DNA of 64,000 bases from Bromus sterilis (taxonomy: Eukaryota > Streptophyta > Magnoliopsida > Poales > Poaceae). Under the pieces are notes generated by a model. That model had not been told where the DNA came from and did not search any database. It worked only from the letters and a program-made list of their open reading frames with translations. The stretch spans positions 198,243,782 to 198,307,781 of the forward strand of contig OX465600.1 of the NCBI GenBank assembly GCA_950022295.1, written 5' to 3'. Positions 1 to 10,530 of this stretch are shown here, in pieces. Position 1 is the stretch's first letter. Each line of letters begins with the position of its first letter. The translations under genes were made by a program, and so were the position numbers.

Positions 1-55
1 TGTTGGGAGCCGGATTACTTGACTGCACACCATCATTCTAGGGTGGAATAATGGG

Positions 56-904
56 TTAGGGTGGATGGCATATATTGGATGGTGGTCTCTGAAGAAAGTT
101 TTGAGGTATGGCACGAGTTGGGATCCATATTCTGCGTTTCTGAGGGGGTGAACTAGAAGAAGGAGCAAGCTCAAGAGCATTCTTGCGGGACTCTTCGAAC
201 ACTTCATTGCCATGCTCAGCTCTAATGGAACTGTTGACTAAATCCTCAAAGGTGGAAAATTCAAGGAGGTTGAGATCATGGCGAAGGATAGGGCTAAGTC
301 CCTTACGGAACCTTTCCTGCTTTCTGGCATCGGTGGTGATCTCATCTTGGGCATACCGAGCAAGACGGTTGAACTCTCTCACATACTCATGAATGGACAT
401 CTCTCCTTGAGTCAGATGGCAGAACTCTTCCTTCTTGCGCTCCATTAACTCATCTAGAAGGTGGTACCCTCGAAAGGCGTCACGGAACTCCTGCCAATTC
501 ACTATGTGACCATCAGGCTGTATTGCAACATAGTTCTCCCACCATTCAGCAGCAGCACCTTCTAGAAAGTATGCCGCGAATATAACTCGGTCATCAGGAG
601 CAACATGTGCAGTGTCAAGCTTACGCTCGATGGAACGGAGCCAATCATCAGCTTCAAGGGGCTCAGAAGAACATCGGAATACCGGTGGCTTGAGGAGGAT
701 GAAGTCCTGAATGTTCACAACCACATTGCGATGACGTGAGGTATTTAGCTCGATGAGTTCCAGTAGGCGTGTTTGATCACGTCTATTCCGCTCGGCTTCC
801 ATCATGATTTCCGCCGCAGAAGGCGGTGGTGGAGGTGCATCATCATTTCTATTCCGATCACGGTCTCGATTGCGACAAACAGCACTACGAGTTCCACCTG
901 ACAT
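56..904 (-). CDS. Gypsy-1 Gag (retrotransposon capsid protein), probably truncated
   Basis: A 282-codon ORF encodes a Gag-type structural protein of a Ty3/Gypsy LTR retrotransposon, which would form the cytoplasmic particle that packages the element RNA. After a basic, proline-rich N-terminus (about residues 1-35), residues ~75-200 match the plant Retrotrans_gag domain: PPVFxxxxxPLEADDWLRSIE, then a FLEGAAAEWWENY-type segment, then a helical stretch with the MSIHEYVREFNRLARYA motif. The ORF stops before any CCHC zinc knuckle or pol region, so it is either cut by a stop codon or ends at a short gag. The start is the first ATG after the LTR and leader on the same strand, and the primer site lies about 455 bases upstream, which fits gag as the first gene. 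The rest of the element lies left of the window. Domain identity is solid; functionality is doubtful. Confidence 0.85.
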   Translation of the reverse strand: MSGGTRSAVCRNRDRDRNRNDDAPPPPPSAAEIMMEAERNRRDQTRLLELIELNTSRHRNVVVNIQDFILLKPPVFRCSSEPLEADDWLRSIERKLDTAHVAPDDRVIFAAYFLEGAAAEWWENYVAIQPDGHIVNWQEFRDAFRGYHLLDELMERKKEEFCHLTQGEMSIHEYVREFNRLARYAQDEITTDARKQERFRKGLSPILRHDLNLLEFSTFEDLVNSSIRAEHGNEVFEESRKNALELAPSSSSPPQKRRIWIPTRAIPQNFLQRPPSNICHPP

Positions 905-1374
905 ACTGTGTGATAAAAATCAACATTCAGAACATGTCGTACGATGGAATCAAAGATAAGCGGACATGATTAGGAGGAAATGATTGTAATGCAAAGGCAA
1001 TGATTCATAGAAACACGGGATAAATCGGGCAGCATAACGGCTACACCGGGATGGAAAACAAGACAACCTCGAGGAGATCGGACAGAACTTCCTCAAGGAA
1101 TTCAAAACACGGAGACTCTGGACGACCACAACAATCCTACGGCTACAAGGAAGCACTCAACGAGATGTTCTAGTAAGACATAGATGAGCCTAGTCCTATC
1201 ATCCCGTAGAAAAGATAAGGGTGACCCAGAACTCAGATCGATGAGGGTAAGGAGAAAAAGAAGCCTTACGTTGTTCCCATTATACCCAGAGTAACTATAT
1301 AACTATAGAATGCAGACTCGACTGCGACCAAGGGTTGAATAATCCTACAGACAGTCCTGCTCTGATACCAAGTC
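905..1374 (-). other. Gypsy-1 untranslated leader
   Basis: About 470 bases between the LTR and the gag ATG on the minus strand. It contains the primer-binding site at its LTR-proximal end and otherwise only short ORFs that I do not believe. Leaders of this type carry the packaging signal in related elements; I see no recognisable one here. Confidence 0.7.
1359..1370 (-). other. Primer-binding site, initiator tRNA-Met type
   Basis: On the minus strand this reads TGGTATCAGAGC, the standard initiator tRNA-Met primer site of plant LTR retrotransposons. It lies four bases (GACT) after the LTR end. The same spacer and site recur in Gypsy-3 at 63551-63566. It fixes the element orientation and the LTR boundary. 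Confidence 0.9.
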
Positions 1375-4300
1375 TGTCGGGACCCGGAATATGCGTATGT
1401 AATTCCATTCACAACTCAATCACATGGAGAGCCGAGAGTCGTACACACTTGTCTAAGCAGACAAGGCCAAGCACAGAACACTCTCGGAAAGCATCGTACG
1501 TGAAGGGCATCCCATCCAGGCCGGATGATCAACTGAGATGGGTCCTCATCGCCCACTCACAAGTCTAAATGCTTATGGGTGGTGAATCCCATACTCATAG
1601 ACAAGTCGCCTCAACCATGTTATCCATTGAATCCTAACTCTTACATAGACTTACTCCAGCCCGATCACTTAGTCGGGGTCTAGGGCGGGCTCGATCATAC
1701 AACAAAGTGTGCACGTGACAGAGTCACGAGCAATCGCATCGCGATGCCCCAAGCTGCGCACATCTAAGGGCCACTTGGTGTATAAAAGACCGCCAGCCAG
1801 ATCACAGCTAAGGTCTCGAAAACCCATACTAAGACATGCATGTTATAAACATACACGCAGCACACATGCCTAGTATGAACAGCAGGTATCATCACATAAC
1901 TCTACAAAGTGTATCTTTATTGACTTACACATAGAGCATACAAAGATCACATGTCTGTGATCATCATTACATCTTACAACGGAAGTAAATTAGGTCCGAG
2001 TACAGACAAGTTTAACAAAGGGCTTAGAGAAGCCTTGTAAACATACATGCCCTTCCACAAGGGACCAGACTGCTGTCTGGAACTATACTACCAGGGTCAA
2101 CGTCGAGCTTCACGAAGGTGACTCCATCGGGGTCCGGTTCTCATCTAAAACATAGAATAGGCAAACGTGACTACAAAGTCGTACTCAGCAAGACTTACAT
2201 CAGAACTATCTACTCATGCTCAAGTTTCAAGGTAAAGGGGAGGTGGGGTTCATCATGTAGAAATGCCAGCTTTGACTTGGCTAGTCCTGAACTACGAGTA
2301 CCAGACTTGAGGTAAGAAGCGTACACGAGTCCACTACCAAGTCTCCAACCAATACACCACTATGGTTACTTCCTCGACTTCCCCACGAGGAAGCACGCCA
2401 TAGCACTCACGCTTATCTTGCGAATTTTATAAGTATCCATTTCAGTTGTCTATGATCAAGTAAAGGTCTCCAAGTAGTCCATAACCGCGGACACGGCTAT
2501 TCGAATAGTTCATTAACCCTGCAGGGGTGTACATCTTCACACGCGTGTCATCACTTATCGCATCATTCTTGTCACCCTTCAAGCGGGTGTCGGACGTGGA
2601 TGAAACCAAGGCACTACCCTCACATCACCTTCTCTAATCCAGGATTCGACTACCTAAGTTTGTCACCGCTCGAGAGTCCGGCCGGTTCCACGAAACGGAC
2701 TCAGATAATGCAAGGGACCGAGACGCCACCTTTGACAGATGGTTTCACTGCCTCACAGGTCCACCCACATATCTATAGTTAGGTCAAATGGAAAGCCCGA
2801 ATCTAGTGTGACTCCTGGACCGGATCGGGTACGTAAAGAGGCCAAACGGGGCTCCCATAAACCCTACATGTGGTCATACTCTTTGTCTTCGATCACAAAA
2901 CAGGAACTCGGGGCCTAAGGCAGTGTTCAACGAGACAACCCATTGTGTATTCCTACACAGCCTCTCATCGTTCACCTTTGTTTAGGGGTGGATTCACCAA
3001 CACGTTATCATCAGCATCACTGTGTTCATTCCATCCCGACTCACAATCATAACATCCTCATTGTATCACTAAGCAGCAAAAAGCAGTAACAGTTGCAGGG
3101 GCCACCTTCTCATCATTCAACTCCTAAATTTTCTAGGATTGTGGTTTGCTTAATACGGTGACAAAATGATAGGTCATGCATCGGAATGGGTTCAACTATG
3201 CGAAAGAACGTGTCTCGGTGATCTCCTAAACATGCATAAGCGAGACTGAGAGGGAAGTAGGATTGGATAGACATGATCAATGGGGTTTGCTTGCCTTGCT
3301 GACGATACACGGGTCTTAACGGTGGTCTTCTCCTTCAGGGGTGATCACCGTCTCGGAATGTCTGTCATCGGAGGCAATCATCAACAAGGGGGGGACAACT
3401 TTGGAAGAAAAATGCACATACACATGATATAGTTGTCCAAGATGTATATGGTACTGGTATGTTGACAATTCAATTTAATTGAAGTGTATTGCAAAGTACT
3501 TGCAAATTCAAACTTCAAATTTGAATTCAAATTAAGTTATATGCTAACTTGCTACTGTTCACCCATTTTAAAATGGTCAAACATGAAAACAAATTGCATA
3601 TTCTTAATCCTTGAATTGTTCTGATAATTTTTCATATATTATATGTTTAATTTGGAGTTAATATGAATATTCTATGAATTTCCAAAGTTTAGTTGATTTT
3701 CTGGATTTTTCTCTGTTTTCTTTAATTCTTTAATTTTCTGGAAATTTGTTTATTGCATCAGCATGATGCAATGCTGATGTCACAGGGGAGCTGACATGTG
3801 GGGCCAGGGTGTCAGCCTCAGGGGGGTTAATCCCTGTTAGAAATAAACTAACAGTGGTTAGTTAAGGGCTGGGTCCACCTGTGTGTGACACTGGAGGGGG
3901 GTTAGTGAGTAGCTTAGGGCTAATTAAGCTGGGCCCGCCGGGATGTCATCGCCGGCGACCTCTGGCACGGAGGAGGTGCTCGCCGGACTTGCCAAACGGC
4001 CACGGGAGGGCACTAGAGCGTGCCTCGCGCGCTCCCGCAACGAGTGGAGCCATCGGGGGTTCACGGGGGCGCTCCAGACCACGGCTACGACGATGTTTTG
4101 CGGCGGCCGGAGTACTGGAGAGGGGGGCATGGGCTACGGGCTACGGCGAGATGCGCGGAGGAGCTGGGGCGAAAGGGGAGCTCACCCTGGTGCTACTGGA
4201 GCCGACGGGGAGGCCGGAGGGTGGAGGGATGTAGTGGAACCGCTCGCCGGAGTGCTTCGGTTGCGGCGGAGGAGAACGAAGCGGGCGTCGCCGTGGAAGC

Positions 4301-5842
4301 TCCTTGGCTTCGATTTAACGGACACGAAGACGAGGACGGCTGCGGGGATCTCCTTGGACAGCTCAGCGCAGCTCGAGGGGCACGGTGGCCACGCACTGCA
4401 CGGCGGCGTGCTCTGGCTGGGCTTCGGTCGGCGCTGGATTCGCAAGGAAGAGAGAGAGAGAGGGGGGTCCATAGGAGGGGGAAATACTGCGGGGAGTCGT
4501 GGCCTGCTCCGTGGCGCAAGAAGAGGGGCAGGGGAGGCTCCAGCGCGAAGCAGGACGTGTCGAGCTGTATGCGCGCGCCGACGCCCTCGGTGGCGTCCTT
4601 CTGGCGCGAGGTGGAAGAAGACCAGGGTGCCCCTGTTGGGCTGGGCCGGCCAGGTAAGTGGGCCTCTCTCTTGGGCGAGAGGTAAGTTTACTGTTTTTCT
4701 TTTTCTTTTTAAATTTCAGTAAATATGTTGGCCCTGCTAATTAAATTAGCTAGGCATTTTTAATAAATTCCCAAATAATTTTATAAACCCTAGGTGACCC
4801 GTAGCTAGTCACATATAGGATTTGCGCATTTTTGAAATTCAACTTATTTGAATTTCAAATCAAATAGGGGTTCTTTTAATTTTCCAAGGCACTGTTTGAA
4901 TTTTAGAAAATTCCTTGAGTATGGGAATGAACCCAAACCACTTTTGTAATGATCAACATCATTTATAGGAATTTTCCAGATACCCAAATGATTTTTGGAA
5001 AAAGATTTTTATCTGGCCATTTGATTCAATTTCCCAGGGCTTTTCTTTTCCCCATTTTTGAATTTTCTTTTGAATTTTTGCATGATGCAAAGGGACAAGC
5101 AAGCCCTAGCACTTACCCTAGTTGGGGTTCTGACATTGTCTCAATCTTCGGGTTGAGTCCAGTGGGGAAAGTGTACAAACCTCTGCAAAGCGTACAAACT
5201 TATCATGATTAGCCGTGTCCCCGGTTATGGACAACTTTGAGCAACTAGGCATTACTGTTATTGGATGGTCTTGACAGATGAATCACCTTAATAAAACTTG
5301 AGTGGGAAAGATTTAATAAAGGGTGGGTTGGAACTGGTGTAGCCCAGTTCAACCTGATGTAGTAAGCTAAACTCTAATTTTTACTTAGGTAGATTGGGAA
5401 AAATCATCTTTCTGCAAAATAAAACCATAAGCCTTCCTTTAACTTATCCTGCATGTAGCGATAGGTATGTTATATCCTTTTTCGTGTGACTTGTCGTACA
5501 AATCAGATGTACTGACCTGTTGTCGGGCTGTAACCTTCGGTGTTGCAGGATTGTATACGACGAGTAAGTGATGCGATGTAGGGTTACGATGTCTATACTC
5601 AACTTGCCGGTGGAGTTGATGGGCGCCACGAAGATTTTATCGTATTTCCGTTGTATTCCATTTGTAAGCTAGCCTTGAGCTATGCAGGTATGCTTAATTG
5701 TAATACTGGATCTTCGATGTAATATATATGACATGTGATTTATTCTTGATATTATATCATGTACTGTGTGTGCTAGCTATTGATCCAGGGACTAGCACAG
5801 AATGCACAGAGACTTGGATTATTAGTGAATCAGGTCGTTACA
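1375..5842 (-). mobile_element. Gypsy-1 5' LTR (4.47 kb)
   Basis: On the minus strand the LTR opens TGTAACGACC and ends CCCGACA beside the primer site, with TG...CA termini. It is very long for an LTR. A GC-rich block at about 3920-4690 contains several overlapping ORFs on both strands; I read it as promoter and 5' UTR-type LTR sequence rather than a gene. A block with a 12-bp palindrome (2497-2508) and CCTGCAGG (2518-2525) is shared with the other long LTRs in this window. The flank starts GTTAG at 5843, a likely target duplication whose partner is outside the window. There is no other gene in this stretch. Confidence 0.8.
2497..2508. repeat. Perfect 12-bp palindrome in Gypsy-1 LTR
   Basis: CTATTCGAATAG is its own reverse complement. 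It is flanked on one side by a GGACACGG/CCGCGG block and on the other by CCTGCAGG. Equivalent blocks occur at 46412-46423, 53386-53397, 59295-59306 and, in altered but still palindromic form, 62728-62739. Confidence 0.85.
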
Positions 5843-6009
5843 GTTAGGAAAAGCAAAGGGGTGGCTTGGGAAGAAGAAGCCCGAGCGCTCCGATCGAGTC
5901 ACTAGAGCTGCATCTTCACCCTCAGCAGTTAGGGTGAGATACAATGAAGATCATGTGCCCCTGGAGTTGTTGGAAGTCACAAGTCCAGCATGCTCAATGA
6001 TGTATTCAT
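5843..6009 (+). pseudogene. Athila-like retrotransposon ORF, upstream fragment
   Basis: The sequence between Gypsy-1 and the CACTA element is open in the frame starting at 5844. It joins in frame, once the CACTA and one CAT target copy are removed, to the ORF that resumes at 12411. It encodes a basic, serine/arginine-rich stretch that fits the N-terminal part of the plant Athila ORF1-type protein. Its own upstream part was cut off by the Gypsy-1 insertion and lies beyond the window. The gene is therefore disrupted by two separate insertions. Confidence 0.65.
6007..6009. repeat. CACTA target-site duplication CAT (partner 12411-12413)
   Basis: CAT precedes the left terminus and follows the right terminus. 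Removing the element and one copy restores a continuous reading frame in the host ORF, which independently confirms the boundaries. Confidence 0.9.
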
Positions 6010-6480
6010 CACTACTAGAAATCCCATTATAACCGAGGGTCAAATCATCGTCGGATATTTATGTTCACCGTCCGTTAATACTATAGCCGACAGTACACCG
6101 TCGGCAATCCCCCGTTGGTTATGCTTGGTCGGCCATTACACTAACATCCGATGGTACAGTCGGGCAATACCATTGCCTACGGTAGTTAGCCGGCGGTGAA
6201 CTGTCGGGCATGTCACTGGCAGATGCCAGCTCGCACTAACCCAACGACATGTATAGCCGAAGGTTACAAGTCGGCCATAAAATGACCGACGGTGATTGTG
6301 TACCGTCGGTTTCCAAAATACTCGATGGTATTCTTGAACCGTCGAACTTGGTTGTAACCATAGGGAGAATCTGACCATCCGCTAGATATATGACCGATAG
6401 TGAATACATCCCGTCAAAATGAGTGAACACTATCAATATATATATATTCATCAACGGTCTAAAGTTCCCGTTGGCATAAT
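6010..6480. repeat. CACTA left terminal and subterminal repeat region
   Basis: After the 15-bp inverted terminal repeat there are many short, imperfect copies of an ACCGTCGG/CCGACGGT motif in both orientations (for example near 6067, 6096, 6281 and 6302). In the En/Spm family such arrays bind the element-encoded DNA-binding protein. No gene is present here. Confidence 0.8.
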
Positions 6481-7432
6481 GTTTATCTGAGATCTTTGTT
6501 CCACCGTAGATATTTACTCACCCCTCACTAGTCCAAGAGATAGCTATCCAAACGGTTTTTTAGGCCTATCCCCTACGAGATTCGGAACCTTCGCCTTGCC
6601 TTCGATTGGGATAGATAGGCCTTTTCCCACACGATATCAAAAAATTGTTTGCTTTACTAACTTTTGTGCATACACGACTAAATTAATTGTATGATTTAAT
6701 TGGATGGGATGCTTATTTAGTTGCAAACAGTTACACAAATCAAATCAACCGTTTGTATGATTATCTATTAGCATACGGCTCAATTAATACAAGTGGGATG
6801 TGTTATTGAATTTATAATTTTTTTGAAAAAACACTAGATGTTGTACTGCAGCAACACTAGCTACTGCTCGTAGCGAGGCTGGCTGCTGCCGATAGCGTCC
6901 CTCAATGTCGGCTACCACAGGTAGCGTCCTTTGACGTCGGCTGCTGTCGGTAGTGTCCCTCATCATCAGCACGCCTGGTAACAAGATCACACACAAGATC
7001 ATATACTCAGTAACATAAGCTACCATGGCACTGGTTACTGGTTACTCTAACAGAATTACAAGAAGCAGCCTTAAACACTAATAAACACTAATGTGTGTCT
7101 ATTCTGCCGAGAAGCTACAGCGCATACTGAATCCATCAAAACAAAAATTTCTTTTACTACTAAATATGACGAAGCAATACATTGAAATAACATGGAAGAT
7201 TACGAGTGCTAGTGCTCACCTACGCAAGCAACAGAAATAATAAGATTACTAGTGTAGTGCTAGTTGGCATGATTGGCAAGTGGTGTGTGTCAATCTGAAT
7301 ACTGGAAAAAAACTAGTGAATTTCTTAAACGACACATGTGTTGAATACTGAAAGTCTGAGACGCACGCACACTAGCTAGAAATGATGTGCATCTTGTATC
7401 TGTTCATTCACGAAGGGCTGGAACCCAAGATT
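6481..7432. other. CACTA interior, no recognisable gene
   Basis: AT-rich sequence between the left subterminal array and the GC-rich tandem duplication. A short local repeat of a gctgccggtagcgtccct-type unit occurs around 6865-6960. I see no coding homology. Confidence 0.6.
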
Positions 7433-7568
7433 ACCTGATCGGGAGGAAGAAGCCGGCGGTCAGGATGCCGCTGCTGCATGAGGGCGACGAGTCGGCGACC
7501 ACCTGATCGGGAGGAAGTAGCCGGCGGTGAAGATGCCGCTGCTGCACGAGGGTGGGGAGTCAGCGAGC
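7433..7568. repeat. 68-bp tandem duplication inside the CACTA
   Basis: Two adjacent 68-base units, 7433-7500 and 7501-7568, both begin ACCTGATCGGGAGGAAG and differ at a handful of positions. They are much more GC-rich than the flanks, which suggests derivation from captured gene sequence. Confidence 0.85.
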
Positions 7569-7865
7569 AGAAAGGTGTGGAGCGGCGCCGGACTGGATGG
7601 AGAAGCGGAAGTCAAGGATAGATTCACTTAAGTCATCCAGCAAATCTGTTGCATTCAGTTAAGGCAAAACGGAATAATCGTAGTTTAAACCATGCCACAC
7701 TAAGGTTGACAGCCACATCCACTAGTGTACCGGCAAAATGGAATGTCAGTAAATTCTATCCTCCTACATGTGACTCTTTTGATTACAAGGTCCGTAGAAT
7801 CTATGGTTTAATTACCTGAACAATGAACATTGAACGACAGAAATGTAGGGTAGGACATCAAATAC

Positions 7866-8098
7866 CTCTCCATCACACCATGGAGCCAAGATCAACTTTT
7901 TCTCATTTAGAGTTGCTATGAATTCATCCCAAGTGTTGATGATTTTAATGCAGTTGTCTCTATTTGCTTTAGTTATTTCCAACAAGTTTGCATGAATCCC
8001 ATCTAGCAACAGTCTAACCTGCTCAACCACGACGTCTGAAGGAATATCAACCTTTGTACGTACCATAGTCTCGCCGGACAATGCGCACCGGTAAAGAG
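7866..8098 (-). pseudogene. Captured fragment of a cytosolic prolyl-tRNA synthetase gene
   Basis: The minus strand encodes a segment matching the C-terminal half of eukaryotic-type proline--tRNA ligase, the enzyme that charges tRNA-Pro. Upstream frame: VRIVRRD, typical of the class II anticodon-domain entry. After a short frame change: KVDIPSDVVVEQVRLLLDGI, then RDNCIKII, TWDEFI and KKLILAPWCDGE. The last motif closely resembles the LAPWC/LAPFC segment of this family. The match ends at GAG|GTATTT (donor at 7865-7864), consistent with an original exon boundary. Only about 75 residues of a roughly 500-residue enzyme are present and the frame is broken, so it cannot make a working synthetase. 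It lies inside the CACTA, pointing the same way as the transposase remnant. Confidence 0.72.
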
Positions 8099-8387
8099 TA
8101 AAGACAAAACATTTTATTCCATTTATCTGCTAAATGAAAGTTCGGGATGACAACAAATTAAAAACTCTATTAAATCTGTGCACAGCGTTGTACAAATCTA
8201 AAAGGAGGGCCTGTATAGTCCTCCAAAGATGAACGGTATATATTTTCAAGGGAGAAATAAGTCCATGCAGCTTTCGATCTAAAAAACAATCAGGAATTAC
8301 GATGTTTTGTGGAAAGAATTGAAGAACAAAAGGCTTATTCAGTACAGATTGGGGAGGAGAAGAGAATGGGAGGAGGAGGTGGCGTAC

Positions 8388-8426
8388 CTTTCTGTGCTGC
8401 GGATCACGATCTCGCTCGCCCGCCAT
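8388..8426 (-). other. Possible captured first coding exon with GT donor
   Basis: On the minus strand a GC-rich tract (about 8830 down to 8427) carries a CCTAAC-type stretch typical of grass 5' UTRs and leads to an ATG in good context (ATCATGGCGG). The ATG opens a 13-codon exon, MAGERDRDPQHRK, ending AAG|GTACGCC, a good splice donor. Next downstream on this strand is the synthetase fragment. I read this as a captured promoter/5' UTR/exon 1. The donor gene is unknown, and I cannot say whether it came from the same gene as the synthetase piece. Confidence 0.4.
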
Positions 8427-8830
8427 GATCGTTCGCTAAGTTAGGGTTTCAGGCGCGAGGTGGGTGGGAGGGACTTCCTACCGGATCTGGCCACTACATG
8501 AGAAGCTCGAGTCGATCTGGGAGGAGAGGGAAGGGGCCACCGATAAGGTTGGGGAGAGTAGGATGTCGACGGTGGGGTTGGAGCAAAGGAGGTCACCGGT
8601 GAATCCCTGTTGCGTCCATCGTCGACGGTGGGGGTGGCGGTGGGTGCGGCGGTGGATTGAGGTCAGAGGGAGTGAGAGGGTTGGGGGAGGAAGTTGTGGT
8701 GCGTGGGAGAGAAGGTTGTGGTGCGTGGGAGAGAAGGGAACGAGAGGAGGAGTGCGGGGTTGGGGCTGTGGTCTTGGGTTGCCGTTGGATTCGAACCATT
8801 CACGGTGTTTGAGGCACGATCTACGTGAGG
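8427..8830 (-). promoter_or_regulatory. GC-rich captured 5' region in CACTA
   Basis: About 400 bases are sharply more GC-rich than the AT-rich CACTA sequence on both sides. On the minus strand they are C-rich with CCACCGCC-type runs, resembling the 5' UTR of grass genes. ORFs on both strands are low-complexity and I do not call them as proteins. Confidence 0.4.
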
Positions 8831-9446
8831 TTTTTATGGACCAATCAAAATATGACACGTCAATATATATTTGTAGTTTCATAACTAGAAATGTATTAAA
8901 TAACGTAAATATAATAATGAGCTCTGAAAAATGCTTTATTTTATGATGAGAAGTTTTATGGTGTATGTTGGTTGTATAAAAAAATTCAAGGACAAACGAT
9001 GAATTAAATATCAATTCTAATTCAAACTTGATACGTTTCCTTTCTAAATCTCGATTCTTGCTCAGGGAAAGTTCAATTTCTAAAGAGTGTATACCAAAAA
9101 AAGTGAAACCTTCTCAAAATTTTATAATGGTATAATGAGGTCATTTCATTACAACGTGCCAAAATTTATCTTTTTTAGAATTTAATTGAATTTTCTAAAA
9201 TTAAATAACCAATAAAATACATGTTTGTGCGGGACTTTTGGCACATAAATTCTTGAAATTTGTTTTCAATTATTGTTTACAATACAAGCTTCAACTATTG
9301 ATCCCTCCACTCTTTCCTTGTTTCACGCTTTTAAGCGAAGATATTGCATTGTCATATAACCAATTATTTGAAGTTTCAGCGATACATGGCAGAATTTATA
9401 ATACAATGTATTGATTAGTGTTATATAAATATATAGTGTAGAATAC

Positions 9447-10005
9447 CTCTCAAAAACATACATCCAACGATATGCCACGGGGCCGCCAACTCTTCCCTCA
9501 TACAGGAGATGCACTATCAGGTGTTGCATTACGTTGAAGAAACCCGATGGCAACATTTTCTCAAATTTGCATAACAGAACAAGAACCTTCTCCTCAAGTT
9601 CACGCATTCGTTTTGGAGCGATTTCTTTAGCACACAATTATCTATAAAAAAACTTAAATCTGATATGACCTTCCATTCAGGTTTTGGGATGAAGCCTCAT
9701 AGGGCAACTGGCACGAGGTGCTCCATGATGATGTGGTGGTCATGGCTTTTAAGCCCAATGAATTTCTTTGTATGCAAGTTGACAGTTTTACTCAAATTAG
9801 CAGAAAACTCATGAGAAAACTTCACTTATTTAAACCATTTAAGGATGGTCATTTTATCGTCCTTACTAACACAATATTCTGCTCTAGGTTTTTTCCACGC
9901 ACCCTTTGAATTCTTACTCAGGTGTAGCTTTGGACGATCACAATATAAAGCAACATCAAGGCGTGCTTTGTGTTCAGTAAAGCCTCACAAACAACTTTTA
10001 CGCAA
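9447..10005 (-). pseudogene. TNP2-type CACTA transposase remnant (DUF4218 region)
   Basis: Reading the minus strand from 10005 down, consecutive pieces match the C-terminal half of plant TNP2/En-Spm transposases: a TLLNxxGKTKD-like piece (EALLNTKH), ARLDVALYCDRPKLHL, then a KPRAEYCVSKDDK piece. Next come LHTKKFIGLKSHDHHIIMEH and LVPVAL, and finally the DUF4218 core: LEEKVLVLLCKFEKMLP, FFNVMQHLIVHLL, GGPVAYRWMYVFER. The last exon ends AG|GTATTC at 9447. In-frame stops (a TAA after WFK and a TGA after VPVAL) and at least two frame changes show it is dead. The N-terminal catalytic half was not found, so the element is non-autonomous. Confidence 0.8.
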
Positions 10006-10216
10006 TTATTGTTTAAACAACTCTTATTTTTATTCTTAGATTTCTCACATAGTTCAATTTTTAAATCCAAATTGATGCATTTCCCTTTGAAAACTTCTAA
10101 TTTTATTCTTAGATTTCTCAAGTAGTTCAATTTTACATTCGAGGTGATCTATTTGTTTCTTAATAAAAAATGTAACTTTTATTCTTAGATTTCTTACCTC
10201 GACCAATTTTTAAATA

Positions 10217-10530
10217 CTAGAAGAATACCCTGCGCGTTGCAGTGGAAATTTCTATAAAAACTCTACAATGTAAATTGAAAGGGCATAATATCCATGTAAA
10301 TGAAAGTGAATGACATGGACACATCATTGGCTACAATAGTGAGTGATGTGGGTATATAGCTTGCATGTTAAGATAGATATCATAAATGCATGCATCTTAG
10401 TGAGATTTTTAGTGAATGACATGGACAAATGATTGGCTACAATAATGGATGATGTGGATAGCTTGCATGTTGAGATAGACATCATAAATGCATCTTAGTG
10501 GGGTTTTTCTTTATAAGAGATATAGATAGA
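10217..10530 (-). mobile_element. Probable mini-Helitron inside the CACTA
   Basis: On the minus strand the segment begins TC (TCTATATCTCTTATAAAG-type start) and ends CTTCTAG followed by T. About ten bases before the CTAG end is a short hairpin (CTGC/GCAG arms around GCGTT). TC start, CTRR end, terminal hairpin and A|T insertion site are the Helitron signature. It makes no target duplication and carries no ORF, so it would be non-autonomous. Several TC positions could be the true 5' end, so the right coordinate is approximate. Confidence 0.45.
10305..10510. repeat. Two ~100-bp imperfect direct repeats in the mini-Helitron
   Basis: Units at about 10305-10410 and 10411-10510 both start AGTGAATGACATGGACA and both contain AGCTTGCATGTT and ATCATAAATGCAT. 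The second is slightly shorter because GCATGCAT is reduced. Confidence 0.75.

Noticed and set aside
3881..4722. Several overlapping ORFs on both strands, up to 259 codons, in the Gypsy-1 LTR
   Set aside because: They coincide with a GC-rich LTR tract where stops are rare. Frames overlap on both strands, have biased composition and match no family I know.
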